Source: Bacillota bacterium (GTDB taxonomy: Bacteria; Bacillota; Sulfobacillia; RBS10-35). From it: a stretch of DNA of 12,441 nt. This document shows, piece by piece, positions 1-6,319 of this stretch. Positions within the stretch are counted from its first letter, which is position 1; each line of letters begins with the position of its first letter. The stretch lies in contig JASBVX010000017.1 of the NCBI GenBank assembly GCA_029960865.1, forward strand, positions 1-12,441. The letters run 5' to 3'. The position numbers and the translations under genes were made by a program. The notes below the pieces were generated by a model that was given only the letters and a program-made list of their open reading frames with translations, was not told where the DNA came from and ran no database searches.

Positions 1-425
1 CTCAGGATGCCCGAATCCTTCATTACCAAGAGCTGGATGCCGTCTTCATAGTAGATGGGGCTGAAATCCACTTCTTTCTTCCGCTCTTCCGTCACCGTGA
101 AGGTGGCCGCCACCAAGTCGATTTCCCCGTTGTTGAGAAGGCCGGTGCGGGTTTTGGCCGTCACGGGGACGAACTCGATGGCGTTCTCATCCCCTAGGAT
201 CTTTTTGGCGATGGCCTTGGCAATGTCGATTTCCAACCCTTCGAACTGATTGGTATCGGGGTTCTTGTAGCCAAAACCCACCACGTCCGCCTTGACCCCA
301 ACCACCAGCTTGCCCCGCTTTTTGATGTTGTCCAGGGCCGATCCTTGGCTGCCGCAACCGGCCATGGCCACGAGGGAAAAACCGACCAAGCCGGCCACGA
401 CCATCCGCCAGATACCGCGCTTCAT
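1..425 (-). CDS. Amino-acid ABC transporter substrate-binding lipoprotein, partial (C-terminus beyond window)
   Basis: Extracellular solute receptor of a polar amino-acid importer (SBP family 3, GlnH-like); 141 codons are present and the gene runs off the left edge. The N-terminus MKRGIWRMVVAGLVGF is basic then hydrophobic and ends in a lipobox (AMAGC, Cys24), so it should be lipid-anchored on the outer face of the membrane. The mature part has the typical family 3 opening: LDNIKKRGKLVVGVKAD, then a GLEIDIAKAIAKKILG segment and an EIDLVAATFTVTEERKK segment that in relatives line the binding cleft. The ATG overlaps the stop of the upstream ATPase gene (ATGA) and has GGAGG 9 nt upstream, so translation is probably coupled. 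Gene order ATPase then binding protein matches glnQH-type operons; the permease is expected beyond the edge. The exact substrate (glutamine, glutamate or another polar amino acid) cannot be told. Confidence 0.9.
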   Translation of the reverse strand, partial: MKRGIWRMVVAGLVGFSLVAMAGCGSQGSALDNIKKRGKLVVGVKADVVGFGYKNPDTNQFEGLEIDIAKAIAKKILGDENAIEFVPVTAKTRTGLLNNGEIDLVAATFTVTEERKKEVDFSPIYYEDGIQLLVMKDSGIL

Positions 426-1168
426 GCCACATCGCCTCCATGCCAGAGAATTTTGCTGAGAAAGTCCTTGGCCCGCTGGGTTTTGGGATTCTGGAAGAAC
501 TCTTCGGGGGGGCCTTCTTCCACGATCTGGCCCTCATCCATGAAGATGATCCGGTCCGCCACTTGACGGGCAAACCCCATCTCATGGGTGACGATGACGC
601 TGGTGATGCTCCCTTCCCGGGTCACATCCCGCATCACCTCCAGCACTTCGCTGATCATCTCGGGGTCCAGGGCGGAGGTGGGTTCATCGAAGAGCATAAT
701 CTTGGGATTCATGGCCAGAGCCCGGGCGATGGCCACCCGCTGCTGCTGGCCCCCCGAGAGCTGGGGGGGATAGGCCCCCGCCTTTTCTTTCAGCCCCACC
801 CGCTCCAGGAGGGAGAGGGCTGTCTGGCGGGCCTCGTTCAGGGGAACTTTCTTCACCAGCCGAGGGGCCAGGGTGATGTTTTCCAGCACCGTGCGGTGGG
901 GATAGAGGTTGAAGTTTTGGAAGACCATCCCGATTTCGCTCCGCACCCGGGAAAGATTCACCTTAGGATCGGTGAGAAGCTGCCCGTTCACCCAGATTTC
1001 ACCGGAGTTAATGGGTTCCAAGGAGTTGATGCACCGGATGAGGGTGGATTTTCCCGACCCTGAGGGGCCGGCAATGACGATCCGTTCCCCTGATGCAACG
1101 TGCAAATCGATATCCTGCAGCACGTGAAGGGTACCAAAATACTTCTGAACGTTTTTAAATTGAATAAT
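422..1168 (-). CDS. glnQ: Amino-acid ABC transporter ATP-binding protein (GlnQ family)
   Basis: Cytoplasmic ATPase that powers polar amino-acid import with a permease and the adjacent binding protein. Numbered from an ATT start it has 248 residues, normal for GlnQ. Walker A GPSGSGKST is at 34-42, the Q-loop Gln near 84, signature LSGGQQQR at 137-144, Walker B IMLFDEP at 157-163 and the switch His (VTHE) near 195. The first in-frame conventional start (GTG at 1123) would remove the conserved first strand FKNVQKYFGTLH and leaves no Shine-Dalgarno. A perfect AGGAGGTGA lies 7 nt before two consecutive ATT codons (1166-1168 and 1163-1165), giving the family-typical IIQFKNVQKYFG N-terminus, so I place the start at ATT 1168. 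No ATG, GTG or TTG occurs in this frame between the Shine-Dalgarno and GTG 1123. The function is firm; the symbol and amino-acid specificity are inferred from family and gene order. Confidence 0.9.
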   Translation of the reverse strand: MIQFKNVQKYFGTLHVLQDIDLHVASGERIVIAGPSGSGKSTLIRCINSLEPINSGEIWVNGQLLTDPKVNLSRVRSEIGMVFQNFNLYPHRTVLENITLAPRLVKKVPLNEARQTALSLLERVGLKEKAGAYPPQLSGGQQQRVAIARALAMNPKIMLFDEPTSALDPEMISEVLEVMRDVTREGSITSVIVTHEMGFARQVADRIIFMDEGQIVEEGPPEEFFQNPKTQRAKDFLSKILWHGGDVA

Positions 1169-1175
1169 GCGTCCG

Positions 1176-1184
1176 TCACCTCCT
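1176..1184 (-). promoter_or_regulatory. Perfect Shine-Dalgarno AGGAGGTGA deciding the ATT start of glnQ
   Basis: Read on the minus strand the sequence is AGGAGGTGA, fully complementary to the 16S 3' end, followed by 7 nt and then ATT ATT. The GTG inside this motif is in a different frame from the ATPase and is not a start for it. The site is the main reason for preferring the ATT codon over the internal GTG at 1123. Confidence 0.65.
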
Positions 1185-1250
1185 GTTCCGGCCCGAGTAT
1201 CGCCCTTGGGGGGTTGAAGGGCGCGGCCTCACAGGGACTTTCGGCCCTAT
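1176..1250 (-). promoter_or_regulatory. Foldable 5' leader of glnQ with mutually exclusive hairpins, candidate cis-regulatory RNA
   Basis: On the minus-strand transcript, AUAGGG (1245-1250) can pair with CCCUGU (1231-1236) around an 8-nt CCGAAAGU loop. The same CCUGU (1231-1235) can instead pair with ACAGG (1182-1186), which enters the Shine-Dalgarno. Inside that longer fold are GGCC/GGCC (1225-1228 with 1190-1193) and a perfect 7-bp stem (1217-1223 with 1201-1207, 9-nt loop). The two folds compete for one strand and one of them partly covers the ribosome binding site, the layout expected of a translational switch. I do not recognise a known riboswitch class, and no U-tract follows, so it is not an intrinsic terminator. 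Pairings are seen by eye; function is inferred. Confidence 0.35.
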
Positions 1251-1267
1251 TCTCCAGGTTATTCGCC

Positions 1268-2560
1268 TTAAGAGGGAGATTTCCTCTCACGGGAAGAACG
1301 CAGGAGGGATGCCGCTTTTTTCTGGGCCTCCTGAACATCTTGCGGGGAAAGGGTTCTGCCCGCATAGCGCTCTTCCCAATAGGAGGACAAAAGAAACCGG
1401 CGGTCTCCGTCCTGTGCCTTTTCCGGGGCGAGGAAGAGGAGGGTCTCCCGGGCGGGACGGCCCAGGGGAAAGCCCCTCCTAGAAGCCTGATTTTCGAGAT
1501 GCCAGAAAAGGAGGCGCAGAGGGGAAGAGGGAGGCGGGGCCGCGCGGCGGACCTTTTTGGGGGGCTCCTTGCGCCGGATCTCCCGGTATTCGGTGACGGC
1601 GGGGGGCGGGGGTTGGAACCATCGCCAGGCCCGATATATGAGGTAGGCGGCCGCCAGCACCCCGAGGATCACCAGGACCGTCTGGATCCAGGCGGCGTCG
1701 GGAGAAGAGCTGAGATCGGGAAGATCGTCCTGGCTGAAAGGGTACTGGTCTTCCGCGGACTGGGAGGGAGGATTCTTCGTCCGGGAGACCCAAGGGGAAA
1801 GGTATCGGATGATGGCAGTGGCGGCCATGACAAAGGGCCAGAGGATGTATTGGAGGAGGGCGCTGAGGCGGGGAGCCACTGCCCCGTTCCAGAAGGAGGA
1901 GGCCAGGTCCCCCAGGCTGGGAAAAAGGAAGAGGAGCACCAGCGCCAGGGCCGTGAGGCCGCCGGCCCCTCCCGCCAGCCAGAGGAGCAGCCCCGCCAGC
2001 GGGGATGAGCTGAAGGAGCCGGCTTCCTCTTCCGCTTCCCAGAGGCGCTGGGAGAGGAGGATGCCCAAGGCGGCGAGCACGAAGAGACCGGCCCAGATCC
2101 ACCCGGGACCCTCCGCCGCAAGGGGCGTGAGGCGCAGGAAGGTGAGAAAGCTGATGTAGAGCCAACCCCCCAAGCCCAAAAGGATATCCCTTTGGGCCCT
2201 CCCAAAGCTGGGCATGTGGCTTCCCCCCAAAAGGGCCACCAGAACGGGCGGGCCCCAGATGAAAAGAAGCCCCTGCCAGCTGACGGCGGGGAGGAAAGGG
2301 CGGCTGAGGGCTGCGAAGAGGAAGACCAAGGCGGCCGCCAAAAGGAGGGTGATGAGGCTTCCCAGGCGAGGTTCCAGCCTTTGCCGGAACGAGAGGGTGC
2401 TGAGACCCAGGAGAAAGCTCAACATCACAGCGGGAAGGGAGTAGAGCACCACCGGCAAAGAGCCCCCGAGGCTGGCCACCGCCATGTGGATGGCGGGCGC
2501 CAGGAAGGTCCAGTAGAGAAAAAGGCGAAAGAGGGTCAGGATCTTTTCACCGGACGACAT
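1268..2560 (-). CDS. Polytopic membrane protein with C-terminal DUF4129-like domain
   Basis: A 430-residue integral membrane protein, third gene of the MoxR-DUF58 module. The first ~260 residues are a series of hydrophobic segments (roughly seven), followed by a polar Ser/Asp-rich loop around 265-295, one more membrane segment (VLVILGVLAAAYLIYRAW) and a Pro/basic linker. The final ~85 residues resemble DUF4129: FWHLENQASRRGFPLG, then a WEERYAGRTL segment. The usual third gene of such operons (for example yebA beside yeaC-yeaD in Bacillus subtilis) carries a transglutaminase-like domain between the membrane bundle and DUF4129. I see no Cys-His-Asp core here, in fact almost no cysteine. Start ATG has AGGAGG 9 nt upstream and overlaps the DUF58 gene by 14 nt, so the genes are co-translated. 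Biochemical role unknown. Confidence 0.8.
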   Translation of the reverse strand: MSSGEKILTLFRLFLYWTFLAPAIHMAVASLGGSLPVVLYSLPAVMLSFLLGLSTLSFRQRLEPRLGSLITLLLAAALVFLFAALSRPFLPAVSWQGLLFIWGPPVLVALLGGSHMPSFGRAQRDILLGLGGWLYISFLTFLRLTPLAAEGPGWIWAGLFVLAALGILLSQRLWEAEEEAGSFSSSPLAGLLLWLAGGAGGLTALALVLLFLFPSLGDLASSFWNGAVAPRLSALLQYILWPFVMAATAIIRYLSPWVSRTKNPPSQSAEDQYPFSQDDLPDLSSSPDAAWIQTVLVILGVLAAAYLIYRAWRWFQPPPPAVTEYREIRRKEPPKKVRRAAPPPSSPLRLLFWHLENQASRRGFPLGRPARETLLFLAPEKAQDGDRRFLLSSYWEERYAGRTLSPQDVQEAQKKAASLLRSSRERKSPS

Positions 2561-3707
2561 GGGGCGCAGCCTCCTGCCAGTCTGCGATAAGGTGGGGCGG
2601 CACGTGGAGATGGCGGATACCTTTCACTTGGGGCGCCGGCCCTCCCACGGTGATGAGAAGGACCCACCGCTCACGGGCGGCCCGGTGGATTTCCGCCAAA
2701 AGGGCCGGGTAGAGGACCGGGGTGACGACGATCCAGCGGCTCTCGGGACCCAGCTTGCGCCCTTCCTGCCTCATGAGGGCCGGAAGGGACGCCAGGCTGT
2801 ACCCGCTGATGAGGGCCAGGGACTCATAGAGTCGCTGCCAGTGGCTGCTGCCCCGGCCGGGACCCACCCGGATGTGGCGGGGCCCCTGGAAAACCGACCC
2901 GTTGCTCACCAGCCCCACCGCCTCCCCTTCCAAGAGAAACCGCCGCACAAGACCGGCCGCCACGGCGATGGCCGGCTCCAGGCTCTCGGGATCCGTCTCG
3001 TACCACTGGTCGGGGCGGGTCCGGGCCTCCAGGAAAAGGACGGTGGAGGGCTGGATGGCGCTGGTGATCTTGCGCACCTGCAGCTCCCCCGTGCGGGCGG
3101 TGGCGGGCCAATGGATGAAGCGCATGGGATCCCCCGGTTCATAGGGCCGGATGCTCACCACCCGCAAGGGATCGGGGAAGAGCCAACGTTGTTTCTCCCG
3201 CACCCCCGCAGGATCGGCGGCCGCCGCCATCTCCGCCGGTAGGTCCAGGGCCCGGGGATAGACGATGAGGCTGGTTACCGCCTCCTGCCGCTGGGACGCC
3301 GTCTCCGCCACGAAAGGGTGGTGCAGGGTCAGCTCCACTTCCCGCAGGACCATGCGGCCCCGGCGCAGGGGGATGGCTTTGTAGCAGCGTTCCAGGGTTT
3401 CATGGGAGCCCAGGGGCCAGGTATGCCGGAGCTCCTGCCATCCCTGCTGGTGATGGCGGGTCAGCCTTCCCCCGATGACGTGAACGTCCTTGGGCAGCAC
3501 ATCCTTGGAGAAAAGCCAGGGGACAGGGAGCCACTTGCGGTTGGAGGCCCGGTAGCAGAGCTCCACTTCTTCGCCGGGAAAGGCATGGGTCTTGGAAAAA
3601 GAGGCCTCCAAGGTAACCCCTTTCAGGGCCTGGTTTCTCCAGTACCACGAAAAGGGAATCAGGACCAGGAGGATGGCCGCAAAGAGGATCCAGGGCAAGA
3701 GGGCCAC
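2547..3707 (-). CDS. DUF58 domain-containing protein
   Basis: A 386-residue protein of the DUF58 family, partner of MoxR ATPases. A short N-terminal membrane hairpin or anchor (residues 3-20, LLPWILFAAILLVLIPF) is followed by a beta-rich region and then the hallmark YEPGDPMRFIHW at 189-200 with WPATARTGELQVRK after it. The C-terminal half fits the von Willebrand A-like fold typical of the family (alternating strands such as STVLFLEAR and WIVVTPVL). A GTG start is used; AGGAGGGG begins within the MoxR stop codon (TAGGAGG), giving coupled translation 13 nt downstream. By family, MoxR and DUF58 proteins are thought to act together in assembling or activating membrane or envelope complexes; the client here is unknown. 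Family call is firm, function is not. Confidence 0.88.
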   Translation of the reverse strand: MALLPWILFAAILLVLIPFSWYWRNQALKGVTLEASFSKTHAFPGEEVELCYRASNRKWLPVPWLFSKDVLPKDVHVIGGRLTRHHQQGWQELRHTWPLGSHETLERCYKAIPLRRGRMVLREVELTLHHPFVAETASQRQEAVTSLIVYPRALDLPAEMAAAADPAGVREKQRWLFPDPLRVVSIRPYEPGDPMRFIHWPATARTGELQVRKITSAIQPSTVLFLEARTRPDQWYETDPESLEPAIAVAAGLVRRFLLEGEAVGLVSNGSVFQGPRHIRVGPGRGSSHWQRLYESLALISGYSLASLPALMRQEGRKLGPESRWIVVTPVLYPALLAEIHRAARERWVLLITVGGPAPQVKGIRHLHVPPHLIADWQEAAPHVVR

Positions 3708-3720
3708 GGTGCTCCCCCTC

Positions 3721-4713
3721 CTAGTGGGCTTCCGTAGGAGCCGGCACCTTTTGCAATAGATCCCGGACGATCCCGGCTCCGGTCTTGCCCTCCAGCTCCG
3801 CCTCCGGCGAAAGGATCAACCGATGGGCCAGGACCGGCACCGCCAGGTCGCTGACGTCCTCCGGGACCACATAGGGACGGCCCCTGAGGGCCGCCAGGGC
3901 CTGGGCCGCCCGCAAAAGGGCGATGGCAGCCCGGGGGCTGGCTCCCAGGCGAATGTCCCTTTGGGTGCGGGAGGCCCGCACCAGGTCCACCACATACCCC
4001 TGCACATCGGGATGGACTTCCACTTCCCGGGCGGCCTGGGCCAGGCGGGGGAGCTCCTCCGCTGCCACCACGGGCCTCAAGGAGGGAAGGACATCCTCCG
4101 CCCCTTCCCGCCGGGCGACGCGGGCCAGCATCTCCCGCTCCGCCTCGTCAGTGGGGTAGCCCGGCGTCAGGCGCAGGAGAAAGCGGTCCAGCTGGGCCTC
4201 AGGGAGAGGAAAGGTCCCTTCTTGTTCCACCGGGTTCTGGGTGGCCAGGACGAAGAAAGGGGTGGGGAGGGGTCGCGTCACCCCATCGGAGCTCACCTGG
4301 CGTTCCTGCATGGCCTCCAGGAGGGCTGCCTGGGTGCGGGGTGTCGCCCGGTTGATCTCATCGGCCAAAACCACGTGGGCGAAGATGGGGCCGGGGCGAA
4401 AGGTGAACTGCCCTTCCCCGGGGTGGAACATGTTGACGCCGATCACATCGGAGGGCAGAAGGTCCGGGGTGAACTGGATGCGGCGGAAGGTGGCCCCGGC
4501 CATGCTCTGGGCCACCGTCTGGGCCAGCCGGGTCTTTCCCACCCCCGGCACATCCTCCAGCAGAATATGGCCTTCGGCCAAAAGGCCGACGGCCATGAGA
4601 AGGGCCGTTTCTTCCTGGTCCACCAGCGTTTTCCCTACATGCTGCAATAGAGCCTCGCCAAAGGCCTGGATGTCTGCCATGCGGTCGGACAAAGTGAAAA
4701 GCCCCCGTTTCAC
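3721..4713 (-). CDS. MoxR family AAA+ ATPase
   Basis: A 330-residue cytoplasmic AAA+ ATPase of the MoxR/RavA type (AAA_3 domain plus C-terminal lid). Walker A EDVPGVGKT is at 53-61, Walker B VVLADEINRA at 114-123, sensor 1 VLATQNP at 155-161, LDRFLL at 175-180, and a sensor-2-like GASPRAAIALLRAAQA in the lid. Length is normal. It is the first gene of the MoxR-DUF58-DUF4129 set. The start is uncertain: GTG at 4713 is the earliest possible because an in-frame TAA lies two codons before it, but the AGGAGGG upstream is 15-16 nt away, further than usual. ATG at 4680 (MADIQAFGE) is the alternative and has no clear ribosome binding site. MoxR ATPases are chaperone-like partners of DUF58/VWA proteins; the substrate is not known. 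Confidence 0.9.
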   Translation of the reverse strand: MKRGLFTLSDRMADIQAFGEALLQHVGKTLVDQEETALLMAVGLLAEGHILLEDVPGVGKTRLAQTVAQSMAGATFRRIQFTPDLLPSDVIGVNMFHPGEGQFTFRPGPIFAHVVLADEINRATPRTQAALLEAMQERQVSSDGVTRPLPTPFFVLATQNPVEQEGTFPLPEAQLDRFLLRLTPGYPTDEAEREMLARVARREGAEDVLPSLRPVVAAEELPRLAQAAREVEVHPDVQGYVVDLVRASRTQRDIRLGASPRAAIALLRAAQALAALRGRPYVVPEDVSDLAVPVLAHRLILSPEAELEGKTGAGIVRDLLQKVPAPTEAH

Positions 4714-4732
4714 CTTTTAAATCTTCATCCCT

Positions 4733-4738
4733 CCTATT
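4733..4738 (-). promoter_or_regulatory. Possible -10 element upstream of the MoxR gene
   Basis: Minus strand reads GGCTACAATAGGAGGG. TACAAT is a five-of-six match to the -10 consensus, but no good -35 lies 16-18 nt upstream. If it is used, transcription would begin about 7 nt downstream, at the end of the AGGAGGG motif, which would then not be in the message. The site and the Shine-Dalgarno are therefore partly in conflict, and the module may instead be read from the DUF2267 gene 56 nt upstream. Confidence 0.25.
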
Positions 4739-4769
4739 GTAGCCAAGGGAAACGGGAAAGAAAGACTCT

Positions 4770-5177
4770 TCAGTTTTCACCTTCCCATTCGGCTTCCCCA
4801 AAGGGCCCCGCCGCGATGATGTCCTCCCATTCTTCCGGCAGCTGGGCCCGCACCTTCTCCCACTGCCCTTCGCTGACGGCCCCCCGCAAAACATCCAGGA
4901 CGGCCCGGATGTGGTAGGCGGCCCGGGGCGGATCGGCCACCTCCCGTTCCGCTACCCGGTCCACCAGCTCTTCGGGGGAAAAGCGCTGGGGTCCTTTGGC
5001 GTCCAAAAGGTAACGCCCGATTTCCGGTGGCAGCTGGGCCGCCAGGTTTTCCGCCATGCCAGGGCTCAGGCGCTCTGCTAAAGTGGTGAGGGTGGCGCGG
5101 ATGGCCGACACTGCCTGGCCGCTGGAGCCAAGACGAGCTTTGTGTTGGACTTCGCCGACGAATTGATCGTAGTTCAT
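4770..5177 (-). CDS. DUF2267 domain-containing protein
   Basis: A 135-residue soluble, largely helical protein starting MNYDQFVGEVQHKARL, the characteristic opening of DUF2267. It contains the internal duplication of the family: two helical halves, AIRATLTTLAERLSPGMAEN (24-43) and AYHIRAVLDVLRGAVSEGQ (around 90-110), each followed by a LPPEI/LPEEW-type motif. Function of the family is unknown, often suggested to be stress-related. I chose ATG 5177 because the family begins there and GGAG lies 12 nt upstream; in-frame ATGs at 5198 and 5210 would add 7 or 11 residues and cannot be excluded. It is divergent from yojF with only 52 nt between starts, and lies upstream of, and co-directional with, the MoxR gene. 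Confidence 0.85.
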   Translation of the reverse strand: MNYDQFVGEVQHKARLGSSGQAVSAIRATLTTLAERLSPGMAENLAAQLPPEIGRYLLDAKGPQRFSPEELVDRVAEREVADPPRAAYHIRAVLDVLRGAVSEGQWEKVRAQLPEEWEDIIAAGPFGEAEWEGEN

Positions 5178-5191
5178 GGGGGCAGTATGCT
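5163..5191 (+). promoter_or_regulatory. Candidate SigA promoter for yojF-bshB2
   Basis: TTGATC (5163-5168) and TATGCT (5186-5191) are separated by exactly 17 nt. Each hexamer matches the consensus at four of six positions. The predicted start near 5198 gives a leader of about 32 nt that includes the GAGGGG ribosome binding site of yojF. The promoter lies over the first codons of the divergent DUF2267 gene, so the two could interfere. Confidence 0.4.
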
Positions 5192-5229
5192 CCGCCATGA
5201 GCCTTTTCATACAGCGAGGGGTGGATGCC

Positions 5230-5595
5230 ATGGAACCTTTGGCGAGAGACTGGCTGGAAGCGGAGCTGGAGCGCCGCCAGGGCCAGACCTGGTACGTGCA
5301 TCTGGAGACCACCATGGGGGCCTACACCAAGGGGAGCTACGGCCTTTTCGCCAGGAATGCCCGCTGGCCCTTGGAAAAAGGGAAGGTGGCAGGGGGCCAG
5401 GGGGGAAAGCCTTTCCGGGTGGCCCTTGCCAGCCCTGAAGGCTGGATCTGGGTGGAGGGGCTCACCCACGGCCAGGTGGATGAAAAAGGGCGCCTTCTCC
5501 TCATGGGCCAGGATGAGAAGGGCCGCTTGACGGTATCCCTGGAGCTTTCCCCCACGCCCTTTCCCATCGTGAAGGAGGAGGATTTCCATGAGTAG
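5230..5595 (+). CDS. yojF: YojF-like DUF1806 family protein
   Basis: A 121-residue small soluble protein resembling YojF (DUF1806), which in Bacillus subtilis sits directly before yojG/bshB2. It shows the family pattern WYVHLETTMGAY near residues 22-33, a YGLFARNARW segment, and a strand-rich half (FRVALASPEGWIWVEGL, GRLLLMGQDEKGRLTVSLEL). No signal peptide or membrane segment is visible. ATG 5230 is chosen because GAGGGG is 8 nt upstream; an in-frame ATG at 5176 and GTG at 5221 are less likely. Its stop overlaps the start of bshB2 by 8 nt, so the two are coupled. Conserved pairing suggests it assists the deacetylase, but no biochemical role can be read from the sequence. Confidence 0.85.
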   Translation: MEPLARDWLEAELERRQGQTWYVHLETTMGAYTKGSYGLFARNARWPLEKGKVAGGQGGKPFRVALASPEGWIWVEGLTHGQVDEKGRLLLMGQDEKGRLTVSLELSPTPFPIVKEEDFHE

Positions 5596-6319
5596 TCCCC
5601 TGCGCCGCTATTCCCGCCTCCAGCTTCCCCGCCCCGGGCATCTGCTGGCGGCCTATCCCCACCCCGACGATGAATCTTTCGCCTGCGCGGGGGTGGTGGC
5701 CCTCCACACCGGGGCCGGTTACCCCGCCACCCTCTTGATGGGGACCCGGGGAGAACTGGGGCGCAACATGGGCCTTCCCCCTGTGGCCCATCGGGAGACG
5801 CTTTCGTCCATCCGGGAAAAAGAGGTGGCGGAAGCAGCCCGCATCGCCGGCTACCATGAGGTCCTCTTCTTGGGCGGCCACGACCGTTTATTGGAGTTCC
5901 TGCCGCGAAAGCCTCTGGTGGAGAGGATCCTCTCCCTCTTGCGGGCCAAAAACCCTGCCCTCGTCCTCACCTTCCATCCCCTCTACGGAGGCCATGCCGA
6001 CCACAACGCCATGGGTTCCCTGGTGACGGAAGCGGTGGTCCTTTGGGAAAAGGAGGGGGGCAACCCCATCCTCCTCTACAATGCCGGCCCGAACCGCCCC
6101 AAGGACGTGGACCTGCCCCTTCTCTCCGTCCCGGCGGCAGCCTACATCGACCTAAAAGAGAAGGCCCTCCGGGCCCATTACACCCAGACCTCCTCCTGGA
6201 TGAAGGAGCTGGCGGCGGATCCCCGCCAGAAGGCCCGCTGGGAAAGGCGCTTCCGCTACGAGCGTTTCTGGGTGGCCCGGGGCCCCAAGGGCTGGATGAC
6301 CTCCACGCCTCCCATGTAG
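5588..6319 (+). CDS. bshB2: Bacillithiol biosynthesis deacetylase BshB2
   Basis: Zinc-dependent N-acetylglucosaminyl-malate deacetylase of the LmbE/PIG-L family, the second step of bacillithiol synthesis, in the cytoplasm. The 243-residue sequence has the metal motif HPDDE at 25-29 (His25, Asp28), the GTRGELGRNMG segment at 52-62, LFLGGHD near 93-99 and the third ligand region TFHPLYGGHADHNAMG at 128-143. A BshB2 assignment rather than another LmbE protein is supported by the upstream yojF partner. AGGAGGAGG lies 6 nt before the ATG. The C-terminus is longer than the ~220 residues of B. subtilis YojG and its last 64 nt overlap the end of serS on the other strand. bshA and bshC are not in this window. 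Confidence 0.9.
   Translation: MSSPLRRYSRLQLPRPGHLLAAYPHPDDESFACAGVVALHTGAGYPATLLMGTRGELGRNMGLPPVAHRETLSSIREKEVAEAARIAGYHEVLFLGGHDRLLEFLPRKPLVERILSLLRAKNPALVLTFHPLYGGHADHNAMGSLVTEAVVLWEKEGGNPILLYNAGPNRPKDVDLPLLSVPAAAYIDLKEKALRAHYTQTSSWMKELAADPRQKARWERRFRYERFWVARGPKGWMTSTPPM

Noticed and set aside
1201..1223. 7-bp hairpin as a terminator for the DUF4129 gene
   Set aside because: No U-tract follows it on the minus strand, and it nests with other stems of the glnQ leader instead.
988..1365. Minus-strand open frame starting near the glnQ leader, with a GTG inside the AGGAGGTGA
   Set aside because: It uses the wrong frame of the ATPase and its product is low complexity; the GTG is within the Shine-Dalgarno itself.
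4722..4733. Mini-ORF ATG AAG ATT TAA before the MoxR gene as a regulatory leader peptide
   Set aside because: Its ATG is only 1 nt from the AGGAGG, too close for initiation, and three codons give no testable signal.
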